This document shows positions 1 through 11,200 of a stretch of DNA of 64,000 bases, piece by piece. Origin of the DNA: Turnera subulata (taxonomy: Eukaryota > Streptophyta > Magnoliopsida > Malpighiales > Passifloraceae); contig JAKUCV010002034.1 of NCBI GenBank assembly GCA_028386065.3, positions 1 through 64,000 of the forward strand, read 5' to 3'. The notes below the pieces were generated by a model, which was not told the DNA's origin, searched no databases, and saw only the letters and a program-made list of their open reading frames with translations. Every line of letters begins with the position of its first letter. Positions within the stretch are counted from its first letter, which is position 1. The position numbers and the translations under genes are program-made.

Positions 1-67
1 TGAAATGGTAGAACTGTGTCTTAGCATTGTCAAGAGCCGAGAAGATGGCTTGGGTGCCGTCTGCCAT
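1..67 (-). CDS. PHT1: PHT1 phosphate transporter copy 1, N-terminus only (cut by window edge)
   Basis: Read on the minus strand, the first 22 codons begin with ATG at 65-67 (complement) and give [19 protein letters not shown], nearly the same as the first residues of the two full transporters at 2053-3696 and 13915-15570. The rest of the gene lies beyond the left edge. It is the third member of a same-strand PHT1 array. The upstream bases also resemble the upstream region of copy 3. Assignment rests on the match to the neighbouring copies; nothing can be said about its integrity. Confidence 0.85.
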   Translation of the reverse strand, partial: MADGTQAIFSALDNAKTQFYHF

Positions 68-589
68 GCCGGAATCCGAGATGTGTAGCTAGGATTGTGA
101 CTCTTGAGGTATGGAAGGTGTGTTGTGTTGCATGGAATGGGGACAATGTGTAATAATATAGAAGAGAATATTGAGCATCTAAAGAATGAAGGTGGCATTT
201 TAATACAAGAAATTCCCATTGAAGACAACGATTTGTTCAAAATGTTCGTGAAGACCAAAGGGAATTGAATGATGATTGATATTGAACAAAAAGTTGCCTT
301 AGCTGATGCTGATCATCTCACAAGTCACAACTGTATTTGTCATTTTGTTTATTGATTATCTATACTCTAGTGTGCTGCATTTTGGTGGCCTTTGTTGGAT
401 TTTTCTTTGTTTACTCTTAGTGGCTCTTCGGTTCTCCAATCATGAGCTGTTCCATTTCCAAAGAACATCAAATATTAAGCTTCATTTCACATTATAAAAG
501 AGTTTAACCCAAAAATAAAATCTTTCATTTAATAAACATCTTCTTGCACTGTTTTGTCTATCTCTTGTCTTGGATTTTCCCCAAGTTAT

Positions 590-610
590 GGATATTATTA
601 CAGCATATGC
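590..610 (-). promoter_or_regulatory. P1BS-like pair upstream of PHT1 copy 1
   Basis: A perfect P1BS (GNATATNC) occurs as GCATATGC at 603-610, 536 bp upstream of the copy 1 ATG, with a one-mismatch partner GGATATTA at 590-597, exactly 13 bp away start to start. P1BS is the binding site of PHR1-type MYB regulators of phosphate starvation and is typical of PHT1 promoters. The surrounding bases align with 16113-16133 upstream of copy 3, where the other site of the pair is the perfect one. Confidence 0.6.
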
Positions 611-944
611 TCTCTTTTCAACCTCAGCGGAGACAATATGGGATGTTCTTCTAGACTTCTACAATGCTGAGGCTATGACAGCTTCTATATTTGTTTTAGC
701 CACTGATTTAGTCTATCTTGAGTCTAATTGGCTCGTAAACCTTTTCTAATATTAGTCTTTTCTATTCACAAGACTCAACTTGATCCCTGACTCAACTGAG
801 CCCACCATAGGTTGAGAATGATAAGATACGTATTATTAATATGTAATTAGGATTGGGGATACATTTATACTTAGTGCATAGCACAAGTTATTAAGTTTGT
901 AGAAAAGGTTTGTTGACATATTTAGTAATTAAGTTATTACTGTG

Positions 945-1135
945 CCCACCTTGTGTTGGGTTGTGTTGGTCCCAGTGGAGAAGGGTTGGGTTTCCTTAAG
1001 CATCAACATGGATTCAAGTCCTGGTGATGTGAATGGAGCATCCACAGGTAGGGTGCCCACCTTAACAGTTGCCGATTGAAACTCGGGAGAGATTAGTCTC
1101 GTGTCGACAGGATACTCTTCTAGTATAAAAAAAGT
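945..1135 (+). repeat. tRNA-derived SINE-like repeat, full-length candidate
   Basis: A B-box-like GGATTCAAGTCC sits near 1012 with an imperfect A-box-like TGGTCCCAGTGG about 45 bp before it. The repeat ends in TCTAGTATAAAAAAAG. The same tail (TAGTATAAAAAAA or its complement) recurs at 1535-1605 and 1948-2010 on the minus strand, and a related body recurs at 58625-58740. Boundaries are approximate and no target duplication was found. Confidence 0.5.
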
Positions 1136-1653
1136 CAGGGTATATAATTGAACATAATTTAAAAGTGCCCGGTATATGATTGAACAAAATAAAAAGTTCA
1201 GGTACGGAACCTAATAACTTAGGTACTTTATGTCAAAAACCCTAAGAGACAACATTCTCACACCTATATTTGAGCCACCTACAGTTCAATAAATCTTCTG
1301 CATGTCTATCAGCAACTAATTAGAGGAAATCAGTTATTACAGGAGACAAATTCCCTGGTACAGCAACTACTTAATTAAAAAAATTCCCAAGTTTATAGCT
1401 TGAGTTTATTATACTGTCAAAAACAAGACAAGCAAGCTTCCAACTCTAGTTTGGCTAAATTGGGTATACACCTTAGAGAGTTCTATTCTAGTATAAAGAA
1501 AAAAAAACTTAGAGAGTTCCAGCAGACATAGTAGTTTTTTTTTTATACTAGAAGAATATCTCAACAAGACTGATCGGATTAATCTATTTCCATGGCTTGA
1601 TGCGTTACCCTTGCGATGTGGGGACTATAGTAGTTGGAAACTCCAAAACCTGT

Positions 1654-1706
1654 AGGAAGAGAACAAGCAAGATATGATCAAATCATATCTTGCTTGTTCT
1701 CTTCCT
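1654..1706. repeat. Perfect 25-bp inverted repeat with 3-nt loop
   Basis: The arm at 1654-1678 is the exact reverse complement of 1682-1706, with CAA between. The arms read AGGAAGAGAACAAGCAAG... and back. No transposon ends or coding context are seen. It may be a local inverted duplication or the core of a foldback element. Confidence 0.85.
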
Positions 1707-2052
1707 TCTGGGATTATGATTGTTGTTTTGCTCTTAAGAAAATTATAGGTACAATTATTATGAAACATGTCTCGTTCCCCTTCTTAATGTATACACCCTT
1801 CACAGAAGGTGCAGATTAAGTTAATCTTTCTTTTATTTATTTTGGTAAATGCTTGTCCACACCTAAAGAAGAGCAGCAGCACATAGTCTAGTTACGCTCT
1901 TGCACTTCCAAAAGAAACAATGTGCTTTATTTTTATAGAGCAATACCACTTTTTTTTAATACTAGATCATCCCAGCTGAATACCGGACTAATATCTCCTC
2001 GTGGCTTAAGGTATGTCTCCATCCTTAACCAAGGGGATCAATGCATAAGAAA

Positions 2053-3696
2053 CTAGGCCATTTCATGTCCTGGAACCATATCAATATTCCCTTCATGTCT
2101 ACCATTTGCATCTTCATTGTTGCCAAGCTGCTTGTCTTCGCCGGATATTTCCTCAAGCGACTTGCCTTTAGTTTCCGGCACCAAGAATGAGAAGAAAAAA
2201 CCAATCAAATTCACCACAGAGAGTCCTATTATTGCTTTCCTGATGTCATTTGAGTTTCCTTTCACTGTGTATGCCTGCACCACAAATGCTCCTATTATTG
2301 CACCTGCTTTTCCTGCTGCTGCTGAGATACCATGGCATGTAGACCGAAACCTTGCCGGGAAGATCTCGGCCGGGACTATGAAGGTTGTGCTGTTGGGTCC
2401 AAAGTTGGCAAAGAAGAAGGTAAGACCAAAGAGAACAGTGAACATTGCAGGGTTACCACCACAGTAATCTGTCTTTTTGTGAGAACCTTTGGGGCATTTC
2501 TCTCCTCTGAGATTCCCATACTGAAATCCAAGAATTGCCATGCAGATGGACATCATCAGGAATCCACCGATTTGGATAATGAACCTGCCAATCTTGTCAA
2601 TCAGGAAAACCGTACACCAGTATCCAGGAACAATTGCAACAAGTGCTATCAATGCCATTGATTTGGCTAGATGATACACTTCCTCTATTGCATTCATTGT
2701 AGAAGCCTTGTTTATCAGTCCAGCCACTGGGTAGACATCTTTCTGGGTTAGATTAAGACTATAGAAGGCGATATCCAACAGGAACCAGGTGCTAGTTGTG
2801 CCAAGGAGATTAAGGCCATGCCTCCTTAGAAATTCTGAAGACCAGAATCCATATGAAGACTCTGGTTTCACAGGAGCTGTGGAACTTGCTTTTTCCACAA
2901 CAATGTCCCTCTCAAGAACTTTGGCCATATCGGAGGCCGCCTTCTGGTGGTTCCCTTCAACTAAGGCAGTGTACCTAGCCGTTTCCGGCATTTTCATCCT
3001 CCAATAGAAGGTTAAAGCTGCAGGGATGGCACCAAACATGAGCACTATCCGCCAGACCCAGTCTCCTTCTAGCTGAGCTGATAGAATCCTGTCTTCTGAG
3101 TATGGAGGAGCTTGGTAAGTATCCATGAATATCTTGGAGACGATTAGAGCCACTGCCCCGGCAAACAAGATTCCTACTCCTTGCATTGCAAAGACAGCTG
3201 CAATGAAAGCTCCTCTGGTCTTTTGGCTGGCATATTCTGACATGATTACAGCAGAGAGTGGATAGTCTCCTCCAATCCCGAAACCAAGCCAGAAACGGAA
3301 GAAGCAGAGAGTACCGACCACACCATGCGCGGTGGAGCCAAATGAAAGTCCAGAAGCTAATGCACAGCCAACCATGGTAACTAGAGTGAGGCCATAAACT
3401 TTTTTCCTGCCAAGTTTATCACCAAGCCAGCCAAAGAAGAGTTGCCCTGCTAGAGTGCCACACAAGGCAACTCCAGTGATTGCATTGTTGATGTTTGTTG
3501 GAAGCTTCTTCGGGGAGTCCAAGGTCGGATCGAAGAAGTACAGGCGGCCTATAAGCTTTGCCACAGCATTTATGCAGAAAAGGTCATAAGCATCAGTGAA
3601 GAACCCCATTCCAGCAATAACAATTGCCTTGAAATGGTAGAGTTGGGTCTTGGCATTGTCAAGGGCGGAGAAGACAGCTCGAGTACTGTCTGCCAT
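2053..3696 (-). CDS. PHT1: High-affinity inorganic phosphate transporter, PHT1 family, copy 2
   Basis: A 547-residue protein of the PHT1 subfamily of the major facilitator superfamily: proton-coupled uptake of inorganic phosphate across the plasma membrane. Visible marks are the FTDAYD segment in the first membrane helix (residues 33-38), the MFS loop motif GDKLGRKK (92-99), the PHT1 signature GGDYPLSA (142-149), a long hydrophilic central loop (about 230-300), and [10 protein letters not shown] near the C-terminus. Length matches the family's usual 520-550 residues and twelve membrane helices are expected. The reading frame is open upstream to 3861, but the ATG at 3694-3696 is chosen because [16 protein letters not shown] matches copies 1 and 3. 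No intron interrupts it. A P1BS at 4164-4171 suggests induction by phosphate starvation. It looks intact. The exact family member cannot be assigned by eye. Confidence 0.95.
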   Translation of the reverse strand: MADSTRAVFSALDNAKTQLYHFKAIVIAGMGFFTDAYDLFCINAVAKLIGRLYFFDPTLDSPKKLPTNINNAITGVALCGTLAGQLFFGWLGDKLGRKKVYGLTLVTMVGCALASGLSFGSTAHGVVGTLCFFRFWLGFGIGGDYPLSAVIMSEYASQKTRGAFIAAVFAMQGVGILFAGAVALIVSKIFMDTYQAPPYSEDRILSAQLEGDWVWRIVLMFGAIPAALTFYWRMKMPETARYTALVEGNHQKAASDMAKVLERDIVVEKASSTAPVKPESSYGFWSSEFLRRHGLNLLGTTSTWFLLDIAFYSLNLTQKDVYPVAGLINKASTMNAIEEVYHLAKSMALIALVAIVPGYWCTVFLIDKIGRFIIQIGGFLMMSICMAILGFQYGNLRGEKCPKGSHKKTDYCGGNPAMFTVLFGLTFFFANFGPNSTTFIVPAEIFPARFRSTCHGISAAAGKAGAIIGAFVVQAYTVKGNSNDIRKAIIGLSVVNLIGFFFSFLVPETKGKSLEEISGEDKQLGNNEDANGRHEGNIDMVPGHEMA

Positions 3697-4163
3697 GCTC
3701 GAAATTCGTTTTAATTCCCCACCCACAAGCTGATTTGAGGAAATGGAGATGTGGGTATGCAAATTCAAGTCTTTTGCTTCATGATATAAAGGAGCTAGGA
3801 AGTCCAGAGACCATCTACTGATTAGCTTCCTTTTGTCTTGGAATAGACTTTGGAGGCACAAGAAATTCCCTTTGAGCCTAAACTTCCTGTCAAAAACCTC
3901 GTCAGGACCTAAGACAGACAGACATGTAGATGTGAAAGCAGGTAAAACGAAGTCTACAAGAAAGACTGGCCATGCTGTTTTTGACCTAGGATTCTTTATT
4001 CCCTTTTAAAGGCACTTGATAATATCCACAATCTGTTGTATATGTTTGCCTGATATTTTCTTGCAATAGCTGTTAATTAGTATGTGTTATTTTTTCTTTC
4101 CACACCTGCATTTTTAGGATTCACCAATTTGTTTATCTTTGTCTCTTAGTAGGGGACACTATG

Positions 4164-4171
4164 GAATATAC
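4164..4171 (-). promoter_or_regulatory. P1BS element upstream of PHT1 copy 2
   Basis: GAATATAC fits GNATATNC and lies 468 bp upstream of the copy 2 ATG, close to the distance seen in copies 1 and 3 (536 and 543 bp). One 8-bp match alone would be weak; the position shared by all three paralogues raises confidence. Confidence 0.5.
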
Positions 4172-4870
4172 TTGGCTGTTGTTTCCAATTCTTGTTTTCT
4201 TTTTGTCGTGTAGTATTCTGTGAGATTAACCTGATATCCGGGTTAATTAACTTTTTTTTTGATGCTAGGGTTAATTAACTTGTTCTTGTTCCAAAGGGGG
4301 AGGATTAGTTTTTTTTGTTACATTGAGAATCCTAATCTAAAAGAACAACACCCTAGCGCATCAACGAGTTTTCTTGTTCGGGAGAGCTAGCAGGTTGAGA
4401 AAGAGATCTAAGGGCTTCACTTTCACCGTAGTGGTGATGAACTTTCTTCGGTCTTCTCTCTCGGTGGAGTCTTTCTTTTCCATAATATTTTCCACCCAGC
4501 TCGAAACCAAAAGAGCTAAGCCCAACGAGATTCCTATCCCCGCTTTCGACCGTCCCATTATTCCAACCGGGCGGGAAGGAGGAGGACGAAGCTTTTCTTT
4601 TAGTGTAGTTTTAGCTCAAGAGATATTGTGTTTCCTTTCTCAGTTTGAATGTGTTTGTGTTTTCAAATCTGAACCGGCCCGGCTGGTTGAACTCAGTAAT
4701 AGTCATTCAAAGACTTATCCGGGGTAATACTTCCTTTGTAAATTGGCTGGTTGAACCGAATTCATCCGTGTTCGACCATAGTTAGAGTGGGAAATCATGA
4801 TCCGATACTCAGGTTAACCTCCGGTCCGGGTTGAACAAGCTTCGGCTTAGACTTCCAATCTGGAGATTTT

Positions 4871-5186
4871 ATTACGACAACAAAAGAAAAGAAAAAAGAA
4901 AAGTTTTGGGTATGTGAAAAGAATTTAAGGTAGCAACATTGTTATTACATGAAGAGTTTCATAGTACTAATGTATACTAAAAAGGCTTTTTTTTTAAGCT
5001 ACCCAGCCATGTCGGTTGGGTTTTTTCCAGAAATCTGGATGGCACTTGAAGAACTGCATTTTGGAATTGCTACACAACCATGGAGGTTGAGGTTTATTAC
5101 GACAACAAAAGAAAAGTTTAGGGTATGTGAAAAGAATTTAAGGTAGCAACATTGTTATTACATGAAGAGTTTCATAGTATCTAATG
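4871..5186 (+). repeat. 225-bp tandem duplication, second unit split by the hAT/LINE insertion
   Basis: The first unit is 4871-5095. The second starts at 5096 with the same ATTACGACAACAAAAGAAAAG, is interrupted at 5186 and resumes at 12525, where ACTAAAAAGGC and the following 120 bp match 4975-5095 almost exactly. The repeated block is open in one frame but has no recognisable protein motif. Confidence 0.8.
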
Positions 5187-6448
5187 CAGTGGCGGAGCTA
5201 GGCTAAATTTTCAAGGGGGGCCGGGGGCCGAAGTATGAGATACATTTAGTTTTAGATAATACGATATCGATAAATTTTAATATATGGACGACGAATTTCA
5301 TCTTATTGGTCAATTGGATACTCACAAAATACAGAATGTATCAACTTTTTGAACTTTCAAAAGATGATCAAGTTCAAAATTTTCGATTAGAGGTGTAGAA
5401 AATTATTCATTATCGGAAGAATTTCTGTATTATTGTTGTTAAAAGGAGCTAACTTGTATACTTTGAAAATTCGGCATTCGCATTGGAGATTGTACATCTT
5501 CCTTTTGTTGGTTTGTTTTTCTATTGAAGAATAAATCAAATCTCTCAAATTTGTCAATATGTAAAATAGAAATTTTAAAATTAAATAATTAATCTATTAA
5601 TTTAATTTGACTCATCATTATAGTCTCTAATCCAAATTTCCTGTCTAATTATTAAAAAAGAACATAAATGTCAGTAACATAATATGGATAGAGAGACAAA
5701 TATGTAATAACAATAATCTTTAAAATAGATTTTTTTATTATTTTTATGTGACCAGTAGAATAAAATAATGATTTTTGGAATAAAATAGAAAAAATCCTTA
5801 TTTGTTTCTTCATTGTCCTTCCTTTCAAATTGAATTGATGAAACAAATAAAGAATTGGAGAAGAGAAGGGCCGCCAGTGCACCAGGTGTAGAAGTTTTTT
5901 TTTTTTTCCTGTCCAAGGGTGAATGGTGTAGTGTAGAAAGGTTTGTAATTTTTGTTCTTTTAATGGAAAATCAAAGTGTTGTAATTTTTAGAACAACTCT
6001 TCCCACCCTCTTTCTTTTCTCCTTTTTAATAGGAATGAAATGAAATTTCAATTTTTCTTTGTGGGCCCGCAACTAACAACACATATTATTATCTGTAATT
6101 AAATGTGGGAAGATGCACGCACGGAGTGATCTCTGAGTTTCTTTTCTCATGTTTTATGAGTCTTGGTCCATTTTTATAATGGTTTTCTGGTCTCTTCTCC
6201 TTAGTTGATTTCTATCCTTCCAGTCATCTGCTCTAGATCCCCCTTCTAACCTTGCTTTCTCTTGTGTTGTTCTTATCCCCGGGTTGCTGTTCTTCCCCCC
6301 CCCCCCCCCCCCTCTCACATCTTCCCCTTGGTATTTGGTCTCGCAGGTTGCAGGTACTCTGATTGGGCTACGGTTGTGCTTCGTCGGTGTATTTGATCTA
6401 GAGTCCCTGTGGTTCCATCTTCACTGGTGTGGATTGACTCCAAAGTTT

Positions 6449-8223
6449 ATGGCGGCGTCGACGTCCTCTAGCCGGCTCGAGAAGGGAGCAAACCAGGAGA
6501 ATGTTGATCCCAATGCCGATGTGCTTTTCCTCGAGGACCTTGATTCAGAGGTGGTGGAGCCGAGATTTTTTCTCCTGGCGAAGGTTTTGGGCACCAAACA
6601 CCTTAACCCTAAAGCTTTCACCAACATGCTCAGAGGTCTGTGGAACCCAACGAAAGGGATGGAGATCACTCAACTCGAACGGTCACTATTCCTGATTCAG
6701 TTCTCTGCTAAGCGAGATCTCCACTCTGTCCTCAAGGGAGAACCCTGGACCTTTGACAAGAGGTTAATACTCCTCAAGCAGGTGACTGGTGATGAGCACT
6801 TCTCTTCGGTGCACATCAACTCTTGTTCTTTTTGGGTCAAGATATTCCATATTCCTATGAGCTATCGCACTGACCGTCATCTAATGCTTATTGCCGGTCG
6901 ATTGGGTACTTTCTGCGGCTTTGATGAACGAGGTGCACTGGGATGGGGTCAGTACGTCCGAGTCTGGGTCGCTCTAAACATCGATCTGCCTTTGAAGAAG
7001 GAAATCACGAGTCGAAGTAGCCAATCTAATAATCTGGTATTCTCGGTTAAATATGAGAACCTGCCTAATTACTGCTATGGATGCGGACTTATCGGCCATC
7101 TTATCCGAGAATGCTCTGCCTGGTCTGACTCTGACTCAGAGGACGAAAAAGAATACCCCTTCGGTGACGGTCTCCGAGCCTCTCCTTCTAAGGCCTTTTA
7201 TTCCCAAGTTCACAAAGTCAGTCCCCAAAAAAGACTACCACGCACCCATTCGACCACAACTACAGCGGCCCCTTCCCTAAACCTTGGCCCTGCCCAATTA
7301 CCCCCAGTATCCACAGATACTTTGATTAAGCTAGTGGCCAGAGCTCTAAATTTGGATCATCTGAACACCACCCCTGCTCCCCCCTCTCCTACACCAACAC
7401 ACATCCCACCTCCTTCCAGCCCTCTCTCCTACCAAAACCTTCCACCCGGGGACCTGTCCACGGCCTCCACCACCATCCCCACCAGCTTTCACCCTACTTC
7501 TCCTCCCCCTGTCCATGCTATACATACAGCAATTACCACCCCTCCAACTACACAATGTAAAACTTCTGTCGTTATTACCCCGGTGATCTCCTCCTCATCC
7601 ACCATCTGCCTCCCCCAAACCTTGCTCTCGGTTCCCTCAACCCTGATGCCCGAACCTCTCACCCTTTCCCCACCCCTCCCCAAGACTAATGCCCCTTCCC
7701 AACCTCCTATCCCCCCACCTTCTTCAGGTAAGTACACTAGGTCTATCACCTCTCACTCCCCCCTGAACCCATTTATCCTTCGCCCCATCCTTTTCCTCTC
7801 CCCGACTTGATCCCGGGTCTCGCCACATTGCACACAGCTCCAAAGAGGAAGAAAAAACAATCCCGTAAGATGCCTTCACCTCATATCTTAATTCCCCTAA
7901 CTCCTACTCCCTACACATTCCAACCCCCCCTCCACCCCACAGTTGACCCTCCTCCTCCTACCCTACCCCTATCACCCACTATACCACATACCATTCCCAA
8001 AAAGACTTGGAAATGCATGTCCCGCACTAAGCCGACTGCTCTGACCACTGCTAAACCCAACCTGGGCAGTAAGAGAAGCATGGATTTGGTGGATGTTGAA
8101 GTAGTTTCAATGGATTTAGACCCGATTCTGAAGCGCGAAAAGGAAAGTTCGACTGACGGCTCTTTCAAAACACACTCGGCGGAGTTGGCGGAGGCTGATT
8201 GGCAGCCCCGCCTTACGCAATGA
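6449..8223 (+). pseudogene. LINE ORF1, nucleic-acid-binding Gag-like protein (DUF4283 + CCHC), frameshifted
   Basis: From the ATG at 6449 the first frame runs to a TGA at 7808-7810 (453 codons). It has the DUF4283 domain of plant LINE ORF1 proteins (about residues 40-190, with FWVKIFHIP and GRLGTFCGFDE) and a CCHC zinc knuckle CYGCGLIGHLIREC near residue 215, then a proline-rich region. A second frame is open from 7741 and continues with a basic segment KRKKKQ and an acidic/lysine-rich tail to a TGA at 8221-8223. The tail's position and character suit the ORF1 C-terminus, so a one-base indel seems to have split the gene, probably in the six-C run at 7758-7763. The final stop overlaps the ORF2 start (ATGA at 8220-8223). 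A programmed frameshift or sequencing error is possible. Confidence 0.8.
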
Positions 8224-11200
8224 GACTACTAGCTTGGAACTGCCGTGGGCTTGGGAATTCCTCGGCGGTTCGGTCACTGCTCGAACTACTTCAGTTTGAG
8301 CGTCCCTCTCTTGTTTTCCTTTCAGAAACAAAATTAAAAATGTTTGAATTACGAAGACTTAATACACGTTTGGGGTATTCCAATTTACTGGGAGTTGATT
8401 GTGAAGGCCTGGGTTCTAATAGAAGTGGTGGTTTAGCATTACTATGGTCGGATTCTATGGATGTCTCTTTGTCAACCATGTCCCTCCATCACTTTGACGT
8501 ATTAATCACTGATTCATCCATGGCATCAAAATGGCGGTTTACTGGTTTCTATGGTTGGCCGGAGGAAGCCCGAAAAACACTGAGTTGGGATCTGCTGCGC
8601 AACCTTTCCTCCTCTCACTACCTTCCATGGCTCGCCATGGGAGATTTTAATGAAATTCTATATACGTCCGAGAAGGATGGTGGCAGATTAAGGGACTATC
8701 AAGCTATGAACCGATTCCGGGATGTTCTATCGGACTGCAATTTAATTGACCTTGGTTATGTGGGTGAACCTTTTACTTGGTGGAATGGGCAGAGTGATGC
8801 AGGCGCGATAAGGGAACGACTAGACAGAGGAGTAGCAACTGCCAATTGGAGTGATCTATTCCCTCACGCCCGAGTTATTCATCTCGTCCGGCACGGGTCT
8901 GACCACTCACCATTGCTTCTACGCACTGACTCGGCTCTCCATAGCTCTGTGGCACAAGGCCGACCATTCCGTTTTGAATCTATGTGGCTGCGGGATGCTT
9001 CTTTTCAGGATGAAGTCACTACTGCATGGGACCTTTCTCATCATGTACCCAACGCGGAGGCCTTAAAATCAAGACTTGAGTTCTGTGCAGAGCGTTTTGT
9101 TACCTGGCAGAAAGAAAACTTTGGCTCTGTTAATCAGCAAAAAAGCATCCTTAAGGACCAACTCCTTGCTCTCCAGAAGCGGCACCAGTCACTGGAGGTT
9201 GTCAACCACATCCATGAGCTACAAAGCCAACTTGACGAAATTCTGAAGCGGGAAGAGGCTATGTGGTCTCAACGAGCACGGGCTATTTGGCTTAAGGAGG
9301 GTGATAAAAATACCGGATTCTTCCACGGAAAAGCATCCCAGTGCAAAAAGCGAAACTTCCTTAAGGGCCTCTTCAATAACGCTGGTGAATGGTGCACCAC
9401 CCCCTCCGAAATGGGTTCTATTCTTAACCAATATTTCTTTGATCTGTTTTCATCGGATGGGGAACGAAATCTGCTGCCGGTATTGAGTTGCGTGTCCTCC
9501 AAAGTTTCCACCATCCAGAATGAACAGCTGCTGAAACCTTTCACCCGCAAGGAAATGTACAAGGCTCTAGATCAAATGCACCCTCTAAAGGCTCCGGGTC
9601 CTAACGGTCTACCTGCAATCTTCTTCCAACATCATTGGGATATTCTAGGTACCGACATTTCGTTTTTTCTTTTGTCTTGTCTAAATGGTCATTCGTCTTT
9701 ATCTTCTTTCAACTCGACTTTTATTGTTCTTATTCCAAAAATCAGATCTCCTGTTAGTCCTAAAGATTTTCGTCCAATTAGTCTTTGCAATGTTGTGTAT
9801 AAAATTATCTCCAAGGTCCTTGCTAATCGTCTTAAGCCCATCCTCCCTTCCATTATTAGTCCCTCTCAAAGTGCTTTTGTTTCGGGTAGAATGATTACTG
9901 ATAATGCTCTTTTAGCCTTTGAGATATTCCATTACATGAGAAAGAAAAGAGAAGGAAAAAAAGGAGTGCTAGCCTTAAAACTAGATATGAGCAAGGCCTA
10001 TGATAGGGTTGAATGGGATTTCCTCGAGAATATTATGCTCCAGTTAGGCTTTGACACACGATGGGTTACCATGATAATGAAATGTGTTACTTCTATTTCA
10101 TATTCCATTCTAGTCAATGGTAGACCCACATCCTGTATTACGCCGACGCGTGGCCTTCGGCAAGGGGACCCTCTTTCCCCTTATCTATTTTTATTATGTG
10201 CAGAAGGATTCTCCGCTCTTCTCCAGGAGGCAGAATGGAGGGACATGATTCATGGAGCTAGAATCTGCCGTGGAGCTGATCCTGTTAGCCACCTTTTCTT
10301 TGCTGATGACAGTGTAATATTTGTTCGAGCTAACGATCGAGAAATCGATGCCATTGTGTCCATTCTCAGGTCTTACGAGCAAGCATCTGGTCAACGCATC
10401 AACTTCGACAAATCTGAATTCATCACTAGCCGAAACATGGATGAAAATGCAGTTATTCATATCCAACGAAGGATTGGGCTTAAGGCTGTGGACAGATTTC
10501 AGAAGTACCTTGGGTTGCCTACCATACTTGGAAGGTCTAAGAAAGCAATTTTTTCCACTGTATGCGATCGTGTTTACAAGAAGATGAGTGGCTGGAAGGA
10601 AACTATTTTATCAAAGGCAGGAAAGGAAGTCTTGATCAAGTCTGTTGTTCAAAGTATCCCCACATACTTTATGAGTTGTTTCCAACTCCCGTCCTCAATT
10701 TGTGAGGAGCTTGACCGTGCCACAAGGAAATTCTGGTGGAGTCACTCTTCCGATAAAAGAGGAATACACTGGGTCTCATGGGACAAAGTATGCCGAACAA
10801 AAAAAGTAGGAGGGCTGGGCTTCCGGCAAATTGCAGCTTTCAATCAAGCAATGCTGGCAAAACAAGCGTGGCGCCTCATCCACGAACCTGACTCTTTGGT
10901 GGCCCGCACCTTCAAGGCCAGATATCACCCACGCCACCATTTTATGCATGCTTCCTCCGAATATAATTCAAGCTATGTTTGGAAGAGCATCATGCATGGC
11001 AGGGAGCTTCTATCAGCAGGGGGTGGTTGGATTATCGGTGATGGACAAACAGCCCGTATAATTGGGGATAAATGGCTACCGGGGAATCCTTTTACTCCGA
11101 TCAGCTCAGCCAATCCCAGCATCTCAACCGCCACCAAAATTCAAGTACTTCTCGATAGCGAGGCCCGGGCATGGCATCGGGATCAAATTATGTCAAATTT

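Larger units (their letters stand above)
68..2052. other. Spacer between PHT1 copies 1 and 2
   Basis: No supported gene. It holds the copy 1 promoter (P1BS pair at 590-610), a SINE-like repeat at 945-1135, two antisense fragments of the same repeat tail near 1535-1605 and 1948-2010, and a perfect 25-bp hairpin at 1654-1706. Short open frames at 306-497 and 1634-1819 have no recognisable content. Confidence 0.6.
3697..5186. other. PHT1 copy 2 upstream region and spacer
   Basis: Holds the copy 2 5' UTR/promoter, a GC-richer tract at about 4340-4600 of unknown origin (overlapping short ORFs on both strands, no recognised domain), and the first unit of a 225-bp tandem repeat at 4871-5095. No gene is supported. 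Confidence 0.5.

Noticed and set aside
2117..3007. Plus-strand ORFs over PHT1 copy 2 (and similar over copy 3 and the CNL genes)
   Set aside because: Antisense shadows of real coding sequence.
4949..5146. ORF repeated at 12492-12839 as a conserved small gene
   Set aside because: The similarity is explained by the 225-bp tandem repeat; no start context, homology or codon signal supports translation.
7700..7740. CAGGTAAGTA in LINE ORF1 as a functional splice donor
   Set aside because: A good donor by sequence, but no matching acceptor is needed to explain ORF1 and the frame break is better placed after 7741.
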